Source: Hysterangium stoloniferum
Lineage: Eukaryota; Basidiomycota; Agaricomycetes; Hysterangiales; Hysterangiaceae
Assembly (NCBI GenBank): GCA_015178975.1
Contig: WHVD01000044.1
Span: forward strand, 310,001-374,000
DNA length: 64,000 nucleotides
Direction of reading: 5' to 3'
The position numbers and the translations under genes are program-made. Shown piece by piece: positions 1-11,060 of this stretch (its first letter is position 1; each line of letters begins with the position of its first letter). Below the pieces are notes generated by a model that saw only the letters and a list, made by a program, of their open reading frames with translations, ran no database searches and was not told where the DNA came from.

Positions 1-125
1 TGTTGGATATCCCCTTAGCTGACCAATGGATCTTAGGATTGGAGAACCATTGACAGGTGGCATGGGATTTGATCGCATGAGCACAAGAAACACAAGCTCG
101 CAGCTACAATAAGAAAAGGAGATCA

Positions 126-575
126 GTGGAAGATATCTCAGAAGGAGATTATGTTCTAATCAATCCTCATTCCCTTGAGCTTGTCGAAGCGAAAGGACCT
201 GGGAGGAAACTTATACAAAGATGGATAGGACCGTTCGAAGTCTTGGAGAAGATCAATCCTCAAGTCTTTCGACTCTGCATTACCTCAGAATATCAACTAC
301 ACCCAGTGATCAACCAAGAACATCTTAAAAAGTACCATCTCTCCCCCAAGGAATTTGGACCAAGGGCGCTACTCAAAAATCCTCAGGAACTAGACCATAA
401 TGACAAGGAGTACAAAGTAGAGGCTATAGTAGGACACAAAAAGCATTGAAATCGACTCCTTTTCCAAGTTCAATGGAAAGGATGTGGACTGGAAGAGGAC
501 ACCTGGTTAAACAGCAACGACCTTCATAATGCCCCCACTCTTCTCAGAGCTTACAAAACTATTTATTGAATCTAA
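126..575 (+). pseudogene. Integrase C-terminal and chromodomain-like remnant of element B copy 2
   Basis: The reading frame from 126 has the typical end of a Ty3/Gypsy integrase: a GPFEVLEKINPQVFRL-type stretch followed by the HPVINQEHLKKY motif. A chromodomain-like segment with a VQWKGCGLEEDTWL signature follows. The match in element B lies on the minus strand at about 11061-11430. It is a fossil coding piece and is not expected to work. Confidence 0.85.
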
Positions 576-650
576 TGATCATTTTACCTTCTCATGACAA
601 CAACACTGTTTATTTACTTTTACCTCTACTCTTCAATCTTCATCCCCCTC

Positions 651-1286
651 TGTGAAGAGTGGTGGAAGATCTAACCATTCTATATATGAAGAATATCAAC
701 TGTTTAGGTACAACATGAAGATGTATTGACTATCTAAGTCTAATACAGACCAAATGCATATTGACTGTTTAGTTCAATACGGTCAAGTGAAATAGCTATC
801 TAAAGTAGAATAGAGAGCTAAAATGAATAAAGAGAATCAACTGTGAAGTACGATTCTGAGTAGCTGCTCGAGTGTAGAAGAGAATAACGAGAGAGTCAAA
901 TAACAGAGTAGTGCAGATGTAGTCCACGCAGATTGAGATAAAAGGTGGAGTTTCGACTAGGATAGTTCAAAACTCTGATTGCATAGATAGTCAAAGCTTG
1001 TCTGTGATGGTTGAGACGATACCCCAATCACAACTTACAGGACACTAACTGGTGTCTGGGTAAGTTGTGGTTGCAGGGTAAAAAGTGTGTGGGTTCTAAC
1101 TACGGGTGCTAGAATACATACATTTGGCATGTATGTGCCCACAAGAGTTGATGTACCACATACATAGGTCGTCAAACTAATTATAAGTGTATAATAAAAT
1201 AGAGAGAAAGTAGAAATAATATTGGAAATATAGTATGAGCTCATCCAGACTATATTTCTTGAGTATATTTCACTGTACCTCTCACA
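651..1286 (-). repeat. Solo LTR of Ty3/Gypsy family B
   Basis: A 636-bp unit starting TGTGAAGAGTGG and ending ACCTCTCACA, flanked on both sides by the 5-bp duplication CCCTC (646-650 and 1287-1291). The same LTR occurs at 5772-6400 (opposite orientation), 8696-9326, 13517-14147, 29059-29693 and 58308-58911. No internal sequence accompanies it, so it is a solo LTR left by recombination between the two ends of an element. Orientation is judged against element B, whose sense strand starts TGTGAGAGG. Confidence 0.93.
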
Positions 1287-1465
1287 CCCTCAGCCTTTCA
1301 CCTCAATAACTGAGTAAAGCTTAAAATTAATATAAAATACATAAATCCTCTAAAGAAATTTTTATCCCCATCTCTTCCCTCCACGTCAACCTCACAAGTC
1401 AGTACACTATGTCGCAGGAACAACAACCCAAACCCAAGTTCCCCAACTTCAAAAGAATACCACAA

Positions 1466-1775
1466 CCCCAACCTATCAATACTTCTACCACATTGTCTTG
1501 TACTGAAAATGTCGAGCACTGTACAAGTAATTCTGGGATGCCATCGTCAATGCACTTCACCACCGTGACCCCAACCTATCAATACTTCTACCACATTGTC
1601 TTGTACTGAAAACGTTGAGCACTGTACAAGTAATTCTGGGATGCCATCGTCGATGCACTTCACCATTACGACCCCAACCTATCAATACTTCTACCACATC
1701 ATCTTGTACTGAAAATGTCGAGCACTGTACAGGTAATTCTGGGATGCCATCATTGATGCACTCCACCACACAGGA
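1466..1775 (+). repeat. Three tandem copies of a 103-bp unit
   Basis: Units begin CCCCAACCTATCAATACTTC at 1466, 1569 and 1672, a constant spacing of 103 bp. The third copy fades at about 1768. The array lies in the internal part of the broken + strand Gypsy element. The period is not a multiple of three, so it is a DNA-level tandem duplication and not a protein repeat. Confidence 0.85.
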
Positions 1776-2062
1776 CAACACGGCAGGAACCTCCACCAAC
1801 TCGGGGAGCGGAACTGTTTTCACTCCATATACTCCTCTCCCCAGACCCCGACTTCCCAACTTTAAAAGGATACCTCGACCCTAAACAACGGTTCCTCCTT
1901 CCCCACCACCTCGAACAGAGATTGTCGAGTGCTTGGGGGAGGCCTCTTTGTCCACATATCCTACTCGGACAGACCCTGTTCCAAAAGCTGCACCCCTGTC
2001 CTCTGATACTTGGGGGGCTCCCTCAGGAACATGGAGTGAAACCTCCCCACCCCCTCATAGTA

Positions 2063-3672
2063 CAGTGAGGGACAAAACTCTTCCAATGATTTTTAATTGT
2101 GCAAAGATTCTTGAATAACTCAAGAACCACTGTAAATACAGACCTGAAATTTGGTGATTGGTTAGGCCTATATGTTACCTACATATATGCCTTTCAAATA
2201 TTATGACATAAGCATTAGTATTTCCCATGTTATAAATAAAATAATAACAAAATCACATTGAAAGGGTTTTGTCCCAGTCACATGATTGGCACAAAACCTT
2301 ATTGATTATCTGCAAATAAGGTTTTGTTTAACCATGTGACCTATCAAAATTAGATATATATATAGCTGTTCACTTTCTAGTTCAACAACATCCCCACAAC
2401 TCAACATTCTACACCATGGAAGCTCTTACTCCTGCTCAGGTTAGCCACATTCTCACTTTGCTCAATAAGGGCAAGTCTGCTTCTCAGATCACTGCAATCA
2501 CTGGCAGAGGTCTGTCTATTATATCCAGAATTCACTTTACCCATTGCCCATCACTTGCCAAGCACCTGGTGGCCATCCATGCAAGCATTCTTTCTCAGAT
2601 ATTCATTATTCCATCCAACAAACCACTTCTCAGAAGGCAGAACATGCCACTGAGGTCACCAAAATCCTTCAAAATAGGACTGGAGAGTCCATTTCAGTGA
2701 AGACTGTTCATAGAGCACTCAAGAAGGCTGGAATGAGGGCTGTTGTGAAGAGAAAAGGCCTTTACTCACTAAGAGGCATAGGAAGGCAAGGATGGACTCT
2801 GCTCTGGCACACAAGGACTGGACTGTGGATGATTGGAAGAGGGTTGTTTGGTCAGATGAGACAAAAATCAATCATTTGGGGTCAGATGGGAGGAAGTGGG
2901 TGTGGAAAAGGGCAGAAGAGGGGCTCAGTGATAGGCTGGTTGAGGGGACAGTCAAGTTTGGAGGAGGAAATCTGATGTTGTGGGGCTGTATGTTGTGGGA
3001 AGGACCAGGGTATTCCACCAAGATTGATGGAAGGATGGATGCTGACCTTTATGTTAGCATTCTGGAAGATGATCTTCAAGCAACCATGGAGTATTATGGC
3101 AAGAACACAGAAGATATGGTCTTTCAGCAAGATAATGATCCCAAACACAAGAGCAAGAAGGCCACCAATTGGTTTAAAGACAATGGATTTGTGGTCATGG
3201 TATGGCTACCTAAGTCTGCTGACCTTAATCCAATTGAACACCTCTGGTATTACCTCAAAAAGAGGCTGGGAGAGTACTGTATGACATGGCACCCAAGAGT
3301 ATCCATGAGTTGTGGGAGAGGGTCAGACAGAGTGGGAGAAGATCCCTGCCTCTACTTGTCAGAACTTGATATAAAGTATGCCTAGAAGGGTTGAGGCTGT
3401 TTTGAAGGCCAAGGGAGGCTATACCAAGTACTAGATTGTTTGATTTGTGTTCTTTTTATACCAGGGACAAAATCCTTCCAATGTGATTTTGTAATTATTT
3501 TATTTATAGCATGGGAAATACTAATGCTTATGTCATAATATTTCAAGGGCATATAGATAACATATAGACCTAACCAACCACCAAATTTCAGGTCTGTATC
3601 TGCAGTGGTTCATGAGTTATTCAAGAATCTTTGCACAACAAAAAATCATTGGAAGGGTTTTGTCCCTCACTG
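2063..3672 (+). mobile_element. Tc1/mariner-like DNA transposon with about 210-bp inverted repeats
   Basis: The 1,610-bp element begins CAGTGAGGGACAAAAC and ends with its inverse, GTTTTGTCCCTCACTG. It is flanked by TA on both sides (2061-2062 and 3673-3674), the hallmark TA duplication of the Tc1/mariner superfamily. The inverted repeats are long, about 2063-2275 and 3462-3672, and similar throughout. Each end carries a second inverted copy of the GGGACAAAA motif at its inner edge. A DDE transposase relic lies between. The element sits inside the broken Gypsy element 1-6400, so it is younger than that. Confidence 0.92.
2416..3434 (+). pseudogene. Tc1-like transposase, frameshifted
   Basis: The coding path starts at ATG 2416 with a helix-turn-helix region (ALTPAQVSHILTLLNKGKSA, then ITAITGRGLSII). 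It moves to a second frame around 2640-2790 (HRALKKAGMRAVVKRKGL), then to a third with the catalytic core: VVWSDETKIN (first D), VFQQDNDPKH (second D) and SADLNPIEHLW (third acidic residue E), so the DD34E signature is visible. A last frame change near 3290 is needed to reach the family C-terminus (MPRRVEAVLKAKGGYTKY) and the stop at 3432-3434. At least three frame changes make it non-functional, although the three catalytic acids remain. Related pieces are found at 30349-33384, 52744-52789 and 59293-60256. Confidence 0.9.
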
Positions 3673-3805
3673 TATCTTCTCTTCCACCGAGGACGAGATC
3701 AGGAAAAAACGGCAGTCCAAGGCTTCTCCACACAGGTTCAGGAGGAACTGAAAATGCTCAAGAGGAAGAGGAGGGAGGAGTACTTACATAGAAGGACAGC
3801 GAAAG

Positions 3806-5760
3806 ATGGGTGCTAGGGATAATGTCCCCTCAAAGCGGACATGGCAGGAATGGAGGGGAATGGAAGGAAGCAACAACCCTTCAACCATCGCTCCCCCCCT
3901 GGGCCATAAGTGGATGGATTTCACTGAGACAGATTGCAGCAATGGGGGCATGCCATGTGTTCGGAGTGTGGGACAGAAAAGCAGGAAAGGAAAAGATGGG
4001 GTCACCTTCTACGATTGAGACAGAGTATGGAGGATCAAACTACAAAGCATTGCATTGCGACATGGGGATGGAGTTGCACTACCTCCCAGACCTCCTTCCC
4101 AACATGGGCCCCAGGAACGAACCTACTGGATGGGGCCCATCGATTTCTCATCTGATTTGGAGGATGACCAACCATGCTACCCCACCTATGACAACAAGCA
4201 CCTCGGTGCTGATTGCCACGAAGGTTTTTTACTTCCCGACAACATTCACTTCTTCACGAGTGACGCTAACCAATGACGAAAATTGCCGACTTCCATCAAA
4301 GTTTGGAGGGGGTATCATCCAGTCCACCCTGCAATGCCATCCAGCTCCACTCACCTCTCTCCACCTCTGCCCATTTCTTCCACACCCCCACTGCAGTGCT
4401 TTACACCCTTTTCAGAGCAGCTGGGAAATCTTGAACCATCCACCAACCCACCTCCTCTTCCCCCTATACCTTTACCCCTTCTCTCCCCAGGACCTTCCCT
4501 CATACCACCGCCCTCACCCACACCCAAGCCCTCTCCAGCACTGCGGCCAACCCCACCCCTCCGCACATCACCTGACCCCCTTGTCACCACCCGCTCTACC
4601 CCAATGCCATTGTTCTCTGCGGTGTCAGACACTTCCCTTGTTCCCCTGCCAGCTCAGAGTCCACTGCTGCCTCTCCCTGCTCACCTTGCATTTCCCTGGG
4701 GAGCCCCATTCATCAACCCAATATTACAGTGATGGATGTTGATCACCCTATCCAGGAAGTCCTTGAGGCATCTCCCTCAGTCATGGAGGAAGTCCTCAAG
4801 GTGCCTCCCTCAGTCATGGATGTCTTCGAGGAACCCCCCCCAGCCATGGAGGTCTTCAAGGAACCTCCCCCAGCCATGGAAGTCTTCAGGAGCCTCCCCC
4901 TTAAGTGAAAAGGTGAAGAGGAAGTGGAAGACTGATGTTCAGGCCAACGAGCCCCTTGCCATTGACCCCTTCCTGGCCAACCCCGTTTGCAGCCCCCTGC
5001 CACAGCCACCTTCTTCCCCTCACTCTCAGGACATGGCCAACTTGGCTCGTTTCTTACAGGCAGGTTGGATGCATGTGTCCATTAACTACCCCTCCGACAT
5101 TTTCACTGTGGGACGCACATTAACGCGACTGGGGCCAACCTTGCGGCACCCCCTTCTTAAAGGGCTTATCCAGGGGTATAGCAGGTCTCTCACACTGTCG
5201 GACTGCATGAGTGCACTTTATTTACATGTCAACGACCCTAAGGAATAGCTGCATTTAGCAGAGGACATCAACCGGGTTGAGCTCTCCATGTTTCGGTCTC
5301 TGCTCATCGACTCCACTTGTGTCCTTCCTGAGCATGCACCGATCCACTCAGCTGTGGACCTAGTTGACCTGTTGGAGCATCTGTTGTCGGATTCTGACAC
5401 CCTGGGAGGACTTCCCTCTGGTGGAGATGTGAGCTGTGCACCACTTCCCACTCCTACCCCCCCATCACTACACCCCTGGCCCCCTCTCATTGCCCGCATT
5501 ACAGACGCCTCTGCTGATCACATTTGCGCCATCATTTGAATGCGCCAAAAGGCCTATGGTCATTGGGTCTCTTCAATCCAGAAGCTGGATGGGTTGACAT
5601 CTGCCAATGACATTTTGAACCAGGAAGACATTGCCCTTTCCTTTCATGCCAAGTGTCTCACCTGGGGAAACACTATCCTGCACCTTGGAGGTTCTTTGCA
5701 GGACACATGGGGAGGAGTTCCAAGCGTCCTTCAACACCTTCTTTGACATAGCTCTTTGAC
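3806..5760 (+). pseudogene. 3' region of element B copy 2, unknown proline-rich product
   Basis: Fossil coding region downstream of the integrase and just upstream of the polypurine tract and 3' LTR. Its first half is rich in Pro, Ser and Thr. Around 4750-4900 it carries 36-39 bp tandem repeats coding a PPPAMEVFKE-like motif. The second half is more globular (LSDCMSALYLHVNDPKE, HLLSDSDTLGGLPSGGD). The same product is encoded inverted at 9352-11036 in element B. I do not recognise the family. It occupies the position where some Gypsy elements carry an extra 3' gene, but I see no membrane or signal segment that would argue for an envelope. Confidence 0.6.
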
Positions 5761-5771
5761 CTGGGGGGCAC

Positions 5772-6400
5772 TGTGAGAGGTACAGTGAAATATACTCCGG
5801 AAATATAGTCTGGACAAGCTCATACTATATTTCCATCATTATTTCTACTTTCTCTATACTTTATTATATGCATATAATTAGTTCAATGACCTATGCATTC
5901 AGTACATTGACTCTTGTGGGCGCATATGTGCCAGACTTATGTATTCTAGTGCTGGTAGTTAGAACTCAGACACCTTTTGCCCCACAACCACGACTTACCC
6001 AGACACCCAGTTAGTGTCCTGTAAGTTGTGATTGGGGTATCATCTCAACCATCACAGATGGGATTTAACTACTAGAGCTTCAAACTATACTAGTCAAAAC
6101 TCAAACCATTATCTCAATCCATGCAGACTACATCCGCACTACTCTGTTATTTGACTCTCTCATTATTCTCTTCAACACTCGAGCAGTCATTCAGAATTGT
6201 ACTTTACAGTCAATTCTCCTTTATTCATTTTAGCTCTCTATTCTACTTTAGATAGCTAATTCATTTGACCATATTGAACTAAACAGTCAATATGTGTTTG
6301 GTCTGTATTAGACTTAGATAGTCAATACATCATCATGTCATACCTAAACGGTTGATATTCTTCATATATAGAATGGTTAGAACTTCCACCACTCTTCACA
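5772..6400 (+). repeat. 3' LTR of element B copy 2
   Basis: A 629-bp LTR beginning TGTGAGAGGTACAGTG and ending ACCACTCTTCACA, in sense orientation for a + strand element. It is preceded by the polypurine tract CTGGGGGGCAC, exactly as for the 3' LTR of element B (mirror image at 9326-9337). The flanking 5-mers do not match (GGCAC and TTGTG). This is expected, because the left neighbour is the element's own interior. Confidence 0.9.
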
Positions 6401-7090
6401 TTGTGTGCCCATGCAGTGTGCTCATGTGCCCATGCAGCATGTTTGCATGCTTGCACACCTGCACAGCTATGTGCTCACGCACTGCATCCAGCTCTTGATT
6501 GTTTCATTGGCGAGACTGGTGACACAGTTGTTTGCACACTGCCACACCTGCATCCATGCACTGAACTCCATATCCACATGCTGCACACCCACATCCATGC
6601 GCCAAACACCCACATCCATGCACTGCCACCTCCACATCCACCTGCCACACCTGCATCCATGCACTGCACCCCATATCCTTCAAACTGTGCTTGCGCACCA
6701 CACTTGCACACCTGCAGGGCATACTGGCATACCTGTGTGGTGCAGTCATGCACCCGCACATCCGTGCAGTGTGATTGTGCACTCATGCATCGCAGTCATG
6801 CACTTGTGCAGTGCCATTGTGCACTCACGCAGCACAGGCACGCACTCATGCAGTGGAATCGTGCACTCGTAGCCACACACTCACACACTCATGCAGCACA
6901 GTTGCACGCTTGCGTGCTTGTGTACCTGTTTGGTGCACTCATGCACCCGCACAGTGCACTTGTGCACTCTCACAGCATGCTCACACAGCATGTTTGCACA
7001 CTGCGCACCCACACAGTATGTTTTCACACTTGCATACCTGTGCAGCTACAGGGTCACACACTGCACCCAGCTCTCAACCATTTCATCAGC
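6401..7090. repeat. Degenerate low-complexity array rich in TGCACTCATGCA-type words
   Basis: About 690 bp made of variants of GCAC, CATGCA and TGCACTCATG words with an irregular spacing of roughly 14-18 bp. The word CTGCATCCAGCTCTTGATTG near 6482 recurs as CTGCACCCAGCTCTCAACCA near 7061, suggesting an older larger duplication. Apparent open frames here (Cys, His and Thr rich) are by-products of the repeat. I see no gene. Confidence 0.7.
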
Positions 7091-7752
7091 AAGACTTCTC
7101 CTATACCCCATACACTGCCCCCCCTGTTGCGATATTGTTGTTCCAGAACTATCTCGCAACATAACAATCATCCCCCACGCGACATAATTTTTGAGGGAGC
7201 ATCCCAGGTCAAATGGGAATGTATCCGTCCTTGGCTTGGTCCATCGAGAGGTGTCCAGTGTGGCATGTCTATGGTTACTTTCCATTCACAAAAACTTCAT
7301 CAGTGTCCCCCATTATGGGATTAGGGGTTTATGTTGACGAATTCCCAGTGGTGTCTCCATGGGAAGGCTTTTGTTAAGCTCTGCGGGATGGGATGGCTTT
7401 ACCATTGGTGAGTCCTGTCCTGGGCCTTTCCTATCATCAAAACCATCATCTGATTTCTGCCCCCAGTTCCCAAGTCTTTATCACAGTCCCAATTGTTTGA
7501 GTTATTGGATGACTTGTTGGAGGGTCCACTCGGGGGAGTAAATGGGATAGGATGGATAGGTGATGGATGGCGAGATTCATCAGGACACTGCGAATCTTAA
7601 CCTGAGGATGATGGAGAACTAGAGATGACTTTGACTGTGATCTTTTCTATAGACACATTTGAAAAAGATGACTTTCCTTTTTTGGCAGTCGATCTGGCAT
7701 GGATCCCATGACATTCTCCATGAAAGGGACCAGAGCTGGAGGATGAGGGTGT
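7091..7752. other. Unassigned interval, no gene seen
   Basis: About 660 bp without a convincing coding region. It contains an imperfect inverted repeat around TTGCGATATTGTTGTTCC and CTCGCAACATAACAATC (7127-7172). The right part probably belongs to the decayed interior of element A, whose gag remnant begins just downstream, but I could not match it to a domain. Confidence 0.4.
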
Positions 7753-8576
7753 TCATTCTGGCTCATCAAACCCACTGAGCAATTCCACCATCATCTTGTT
7801 ACATCTCTCCAGGTTGTGCATCAATCTTGACCTGAGAGTAAAGTAGGCAAAACACACATTCAAGGGTTTGCCGGATATAGATTCCTTCAACATTTGAATG
7901 TATATGAAATCTGTATCAACCCTTGGCACGATGTGGTCCCCTCTGAGCAATACATGCATAATCTGTAGCAGATCATCATGCATGCAAAGTAATCAGTGAG
8001 CAGAATGAACAGTTCCATCTTGATACCCACTATTCCCTTTTCTCTCGGAAGAACATCACTTCATTTGACCACTTTAGGATCAACTTTGTTACCTCGTCGA
8101 GAGTTCCAGGCCAAGTGAATAAGTCATGTGCTGATATGATGCCATGGTACTTTCCCAGCCAGATGGCTATTCTCATAGGCATGGATGGGTACCTTGTCTT
8201 GTAATCCTTTGTGGCAGTGACGACCTTATCCCTTGAAACTCGAGAAGCATAGTAAGAGCCCCACTTCACATTGACAGGCTCCGAATAAAGTAGTTGGCCA
8301 TGATGCTTGAGCATAACCTGCCTCAGCGGGAAGACCAGAAATTCTAACTACACAGCTGTGAGGGTGTCAACATTCGTGACTTTGCAAAACACTGTCTGGA
8401 ACTCCTCGCATGCTGAGCATCACGAATCTGGTTAAATGGAAGGTAACCTGAACTTCGAGCAGTCAAGTCCCTTGGAACGGCAAAATGCTCCCAACTTCAT
8501 GAAGGATACCAGTATTAGATAGTTGAATAAAATGTTTTTCTTCATAGGGAAAGTACGGTCCAGCCCGGATCACCAC
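7753..8576 (-). pseudogene. gag-like remnant of older Ty3/Gypsy element A
   Basis: Minus-strand fossil coding sequence whose SEPVNVKWGSYYAS and RIAIWLGKYHGIISAHDLFT segments parallel AEPINVKWDMYYAN and VIIAVWLGCYQAILLAQDLFT in the gag region of element B (about 28473-28700). It directly follows an LTR end at 8577. Between them lies the same putative primer-binding sequence that B has: on the minus strand GTGGTGATCCGGGC follows the LTR. It is broken and more diverged than element B, hence older. Confidence 0.75.
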
Positions 8577-8695
8577 TGTGAAGAGTGGTGGAAGTTCTGA
8601 CCATTCTATATATGAAGAAATGAGTAGAATGGGAGGAAGGATGCTTCAAGTGGAGGCCTTGACTGTTATAGTTTGAGGCCAGAAGTGTTCGCTAG
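8577..8695 (-). repeat. LTR of element A, first half (split by element B)
   Basis: Starts TGTGAAGAGTGGTGGAAG like the family B LTR, but after about 40 bp becomes a diverged sequence. It is cut at 8695 by the GCTAG duplication that brackets element B, and its other half resumes at 29699. It is the 5' LTR of element A when read on the minus strand. Confidence 0.7.
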
Positions 8696-9326
8696 TGTAA
8701 AGAGTGGTGGAAGTTCTAACCATTCTATATACGAAGAATATCGACCATTTAGGTACGACATGAAGATGTATTGACTATCTAAGTCTAATACAGACCGAAC
8801 ATGTATTGACTACTTAGTTCAATACAGTTGAGTGAAATAGCTATCTAAAGTAGAGTAGAGAGCTAAAACGAATGAGGAGAATTGACTGTTAAGTATGACT
8901 CTGAATGACTGCTCAAGTGTAGAAGAGAGTAACGAGAGAGTCAACTAACAGAGTAGTGCGGATGTAGTCCATGTGGATTGAGATATAGATGGAGTTTCGA
9001 CTGGTACAGTTCGAAACTCTGATTGCGTAGATAGTTAAAGCCCATCTGTGATGGTCAAGACAATACCCCAATCACAACTTACAGGACACTAACTGGGTGT
9101 CTGGGTAAGTCGTGGTTGTAAGGCAAAAAGTGTCTGAGTTCTATGTAACTACTGGCACTAGAATACATAAGTCTGCGCCCAAAAGAGTCGATGTACTGAA
9201 TGCATAGGTCATCAAACTAATTATATGCATATAATAAAATAGAGAGAAAGTAGAAATAATGATGGAAATATAGTATGAGCTCATCCAGACTATATTTCCT
9301 GAGTATATTTCACCGTACCTCTCACA
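8696..9326 (-). repeat. 3' LTR of element B
   Basis: A 631-bp LTR, TGTAAAGAGTGG to CCTCTCACA on the + strand. It is followed on its element side by GTGCCCCCCAGGTC, the reverse complement of the polypurine tract also seen at the other family B copy (about 5758-5771). It pairs with the 5' LTR at 29059-29693. Confidence 0.92.
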
Positions 9327-9351
9327 GTGCCCCCCAGGTCAAAGAGCTATG

Positions 9352-11036
9352 TCAAAGAAGGTGCCAAAGGACACTTGGAACTCCTTCCCATGTGTCCTGT
9401 GATGAACCTCCAAGGTGCAGGATAGTGTTTCCCCAGGCGAGACACTTGGCGTGAAAGGAAAGGGCAATGTCTTCCCACTTCAAAATATCATTGGCAGATG
9501 TCAACCTGTCCAGTTTCTGGAATGAAGAGACCCAACGACCGTAGGCTTTCTGGCACGTTCGAATGATGGCGTGAATGCGATCAGCAGAGGCATCAGTAAT
9601 GTGGGCGATGAGAGGAGGCCAGGGGTGTAGTGATGGTGGGGCAGGAGTGAGAGGAGGTGTGCAGCTCGCATCTCCACCAGAGGGAAGTCCTCCCAAGGTG
9701 TTGGAATCCGACAACAGATGCTCCAACAGGAATAAGTCCACAGCTGAGTGGATCAGTGCATGCTCAGGAAGGACACAAGAGGAGTCAACAAGCAGGGACC
9801 GAAACATGGAGAGCTCAACCCGTTCAATATCCTCTGCTAAATGCAACTGTTCCTTAGGGTCATTGACGCAGAAGTAAAATGTACGCATGCAGTCTGACAG
9901 CATGAGAGACCCGCTATACCCTTGGATATGCCCTTGGAGAAGGGGGTGCCGCAAGGTTAGCCCCAGTTGCATTAATGTGTGTCCCACAGTGAAAATGTCA
10001 GAGGGTAGTTAATGGACACACACATCCAACCTGTCTGTAAGAAACGAGCCAAGTTGGCTGTGTCCCGAGAGTGAGGGGAAGAGGGCAGCTGTGGTGGGGG
10101 GCTGCAAATGGGGTCGGCCAGGAAAGGGTCAATGGCAAGGGGCTTGTCAGCCGGAACATCAGCTTTCCACTTCCCCTACGCTTTTTCACTTAAGGGGGGA
10201 GGCTCCTCGAAGACTTCCATGGCTGGGGGAGGTTCCGTGAAGACCTCCATGACTGAGGGAGGCACCACGAGGATTTCCTGGATAGGGTGATCGACATCCA
10301 TCAATGTAACATTGGGTTAATGAATGGGGCTCCCCAGGGAAATGCAAGGTGAGCAGGGAGAGACGGGAGGTGGACTCCCCACTGGCAGGGGAACAAGGGA
10401 AGTGTCCGACACTGCAGGGAACAATGGTGCCGGGGTAGAGTGGGTGGCAACAAGGGGGTCAGGTGACATGTGGGGGGGTGGGGTTGGCCACAGTGCTGGA
10501 GAGGGCTTGGGTGCGGGTGAGGGTGGTGGTATGAGGGAAGGTCCTGTGGGGGGAGGGGCAACGGTATGGGGGAAGAGAAGGCGGGTCAGTGGATGGTTCA
10601 CAACCTCCTGGCAGCTCTGAAAAGAGTGTAAAGCACTGCAGTGGGGGTGTGGAAGAAATGGACAGAGCTGGAGAGAAGTGAGTGGAGCTGGATGGCATCG
10701 CAGGGTCGGCTGGACAATACCCCCTCCAAACTCTGACTGAAGTTGGCAGTTTTCATCGTTGATTAGGATCACTCATGAAGAAGAGAATGTTGTCAGGAAG
10801 TAAAAAACCTTCGTGGCAATCAGCACCGAGGTACTTGTCATCATAGGTGGGGTAGTGTGATTGGTCATCCTCTGAATTGGATGAGAAATCAATGGGCTCC
10901 ATCTGGTAGGTTCATTCCTGAGGCCCATGTTGGGAAGGAGGTCTGGGAGGTAGTGCAACTCCATCCCCACATCACAATGTAATGCTTTGTAGTTTGATCC
11001 TCCATACTTTGTCCCAATTGTAGAAGGTGACCCCAT
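9352..11036 (-). pseudogene. 3' region of element B, unknown product
   Basis: Minus-strand counterpart of the + strand region 3806-5760. It has a proline-rich first half and a second half with LRHPLLQGHIQGYSGSLML and LLSDSNTLGGLPSGGDAS segments. It lies between the integrase and the polypurine tract. The function is not recognised. It is a broken fossil. Its occurrence at the same place in two family members shows that it is a regular part of this family and not a chance capture in one copy. Confidence 0.6.
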
Positions 11037-11060
11037 CTTTTCCTTTCCTGCTTTTTTGTC

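Larger units (their letters stand above)
1..6400 (+). mobile_element. Broken Ty3/Gypsy element (family B, copy 2), cut by the window start
   Basis: Fossil LTR retrotransposon on the + strand whose 5' part lies outside the window. Visible parts in order are the end of integrase with a chromodomain-like tail (about 126-575), a short tandem-repeat region (1466-1775), a long 3' region coding a proline-rich product of unknown function (about 3806-5760), a G-rich polypurine tract just before 5772, and the 3' LTR at 5772-6400. A solo LTR (651-1286) and a Tc1-like transposon (2063-3672) were inserted later. The same 3' region is found inverted in element B at about 9340-11050, so the two elements face each other tail to tail. 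It is clearly broken with many breaks and is old. Family assignment rests on the integrase tail and the shared LTR. Confidence 0.85.

Noticed and set aside
6401-7324. A 307-codon Cys/His-rich open frame
   Set aside because: It arises from low-complexity TGCACTCATGCA-type repeats. Several overlapping frames on both strands are open, and no domain is visible.
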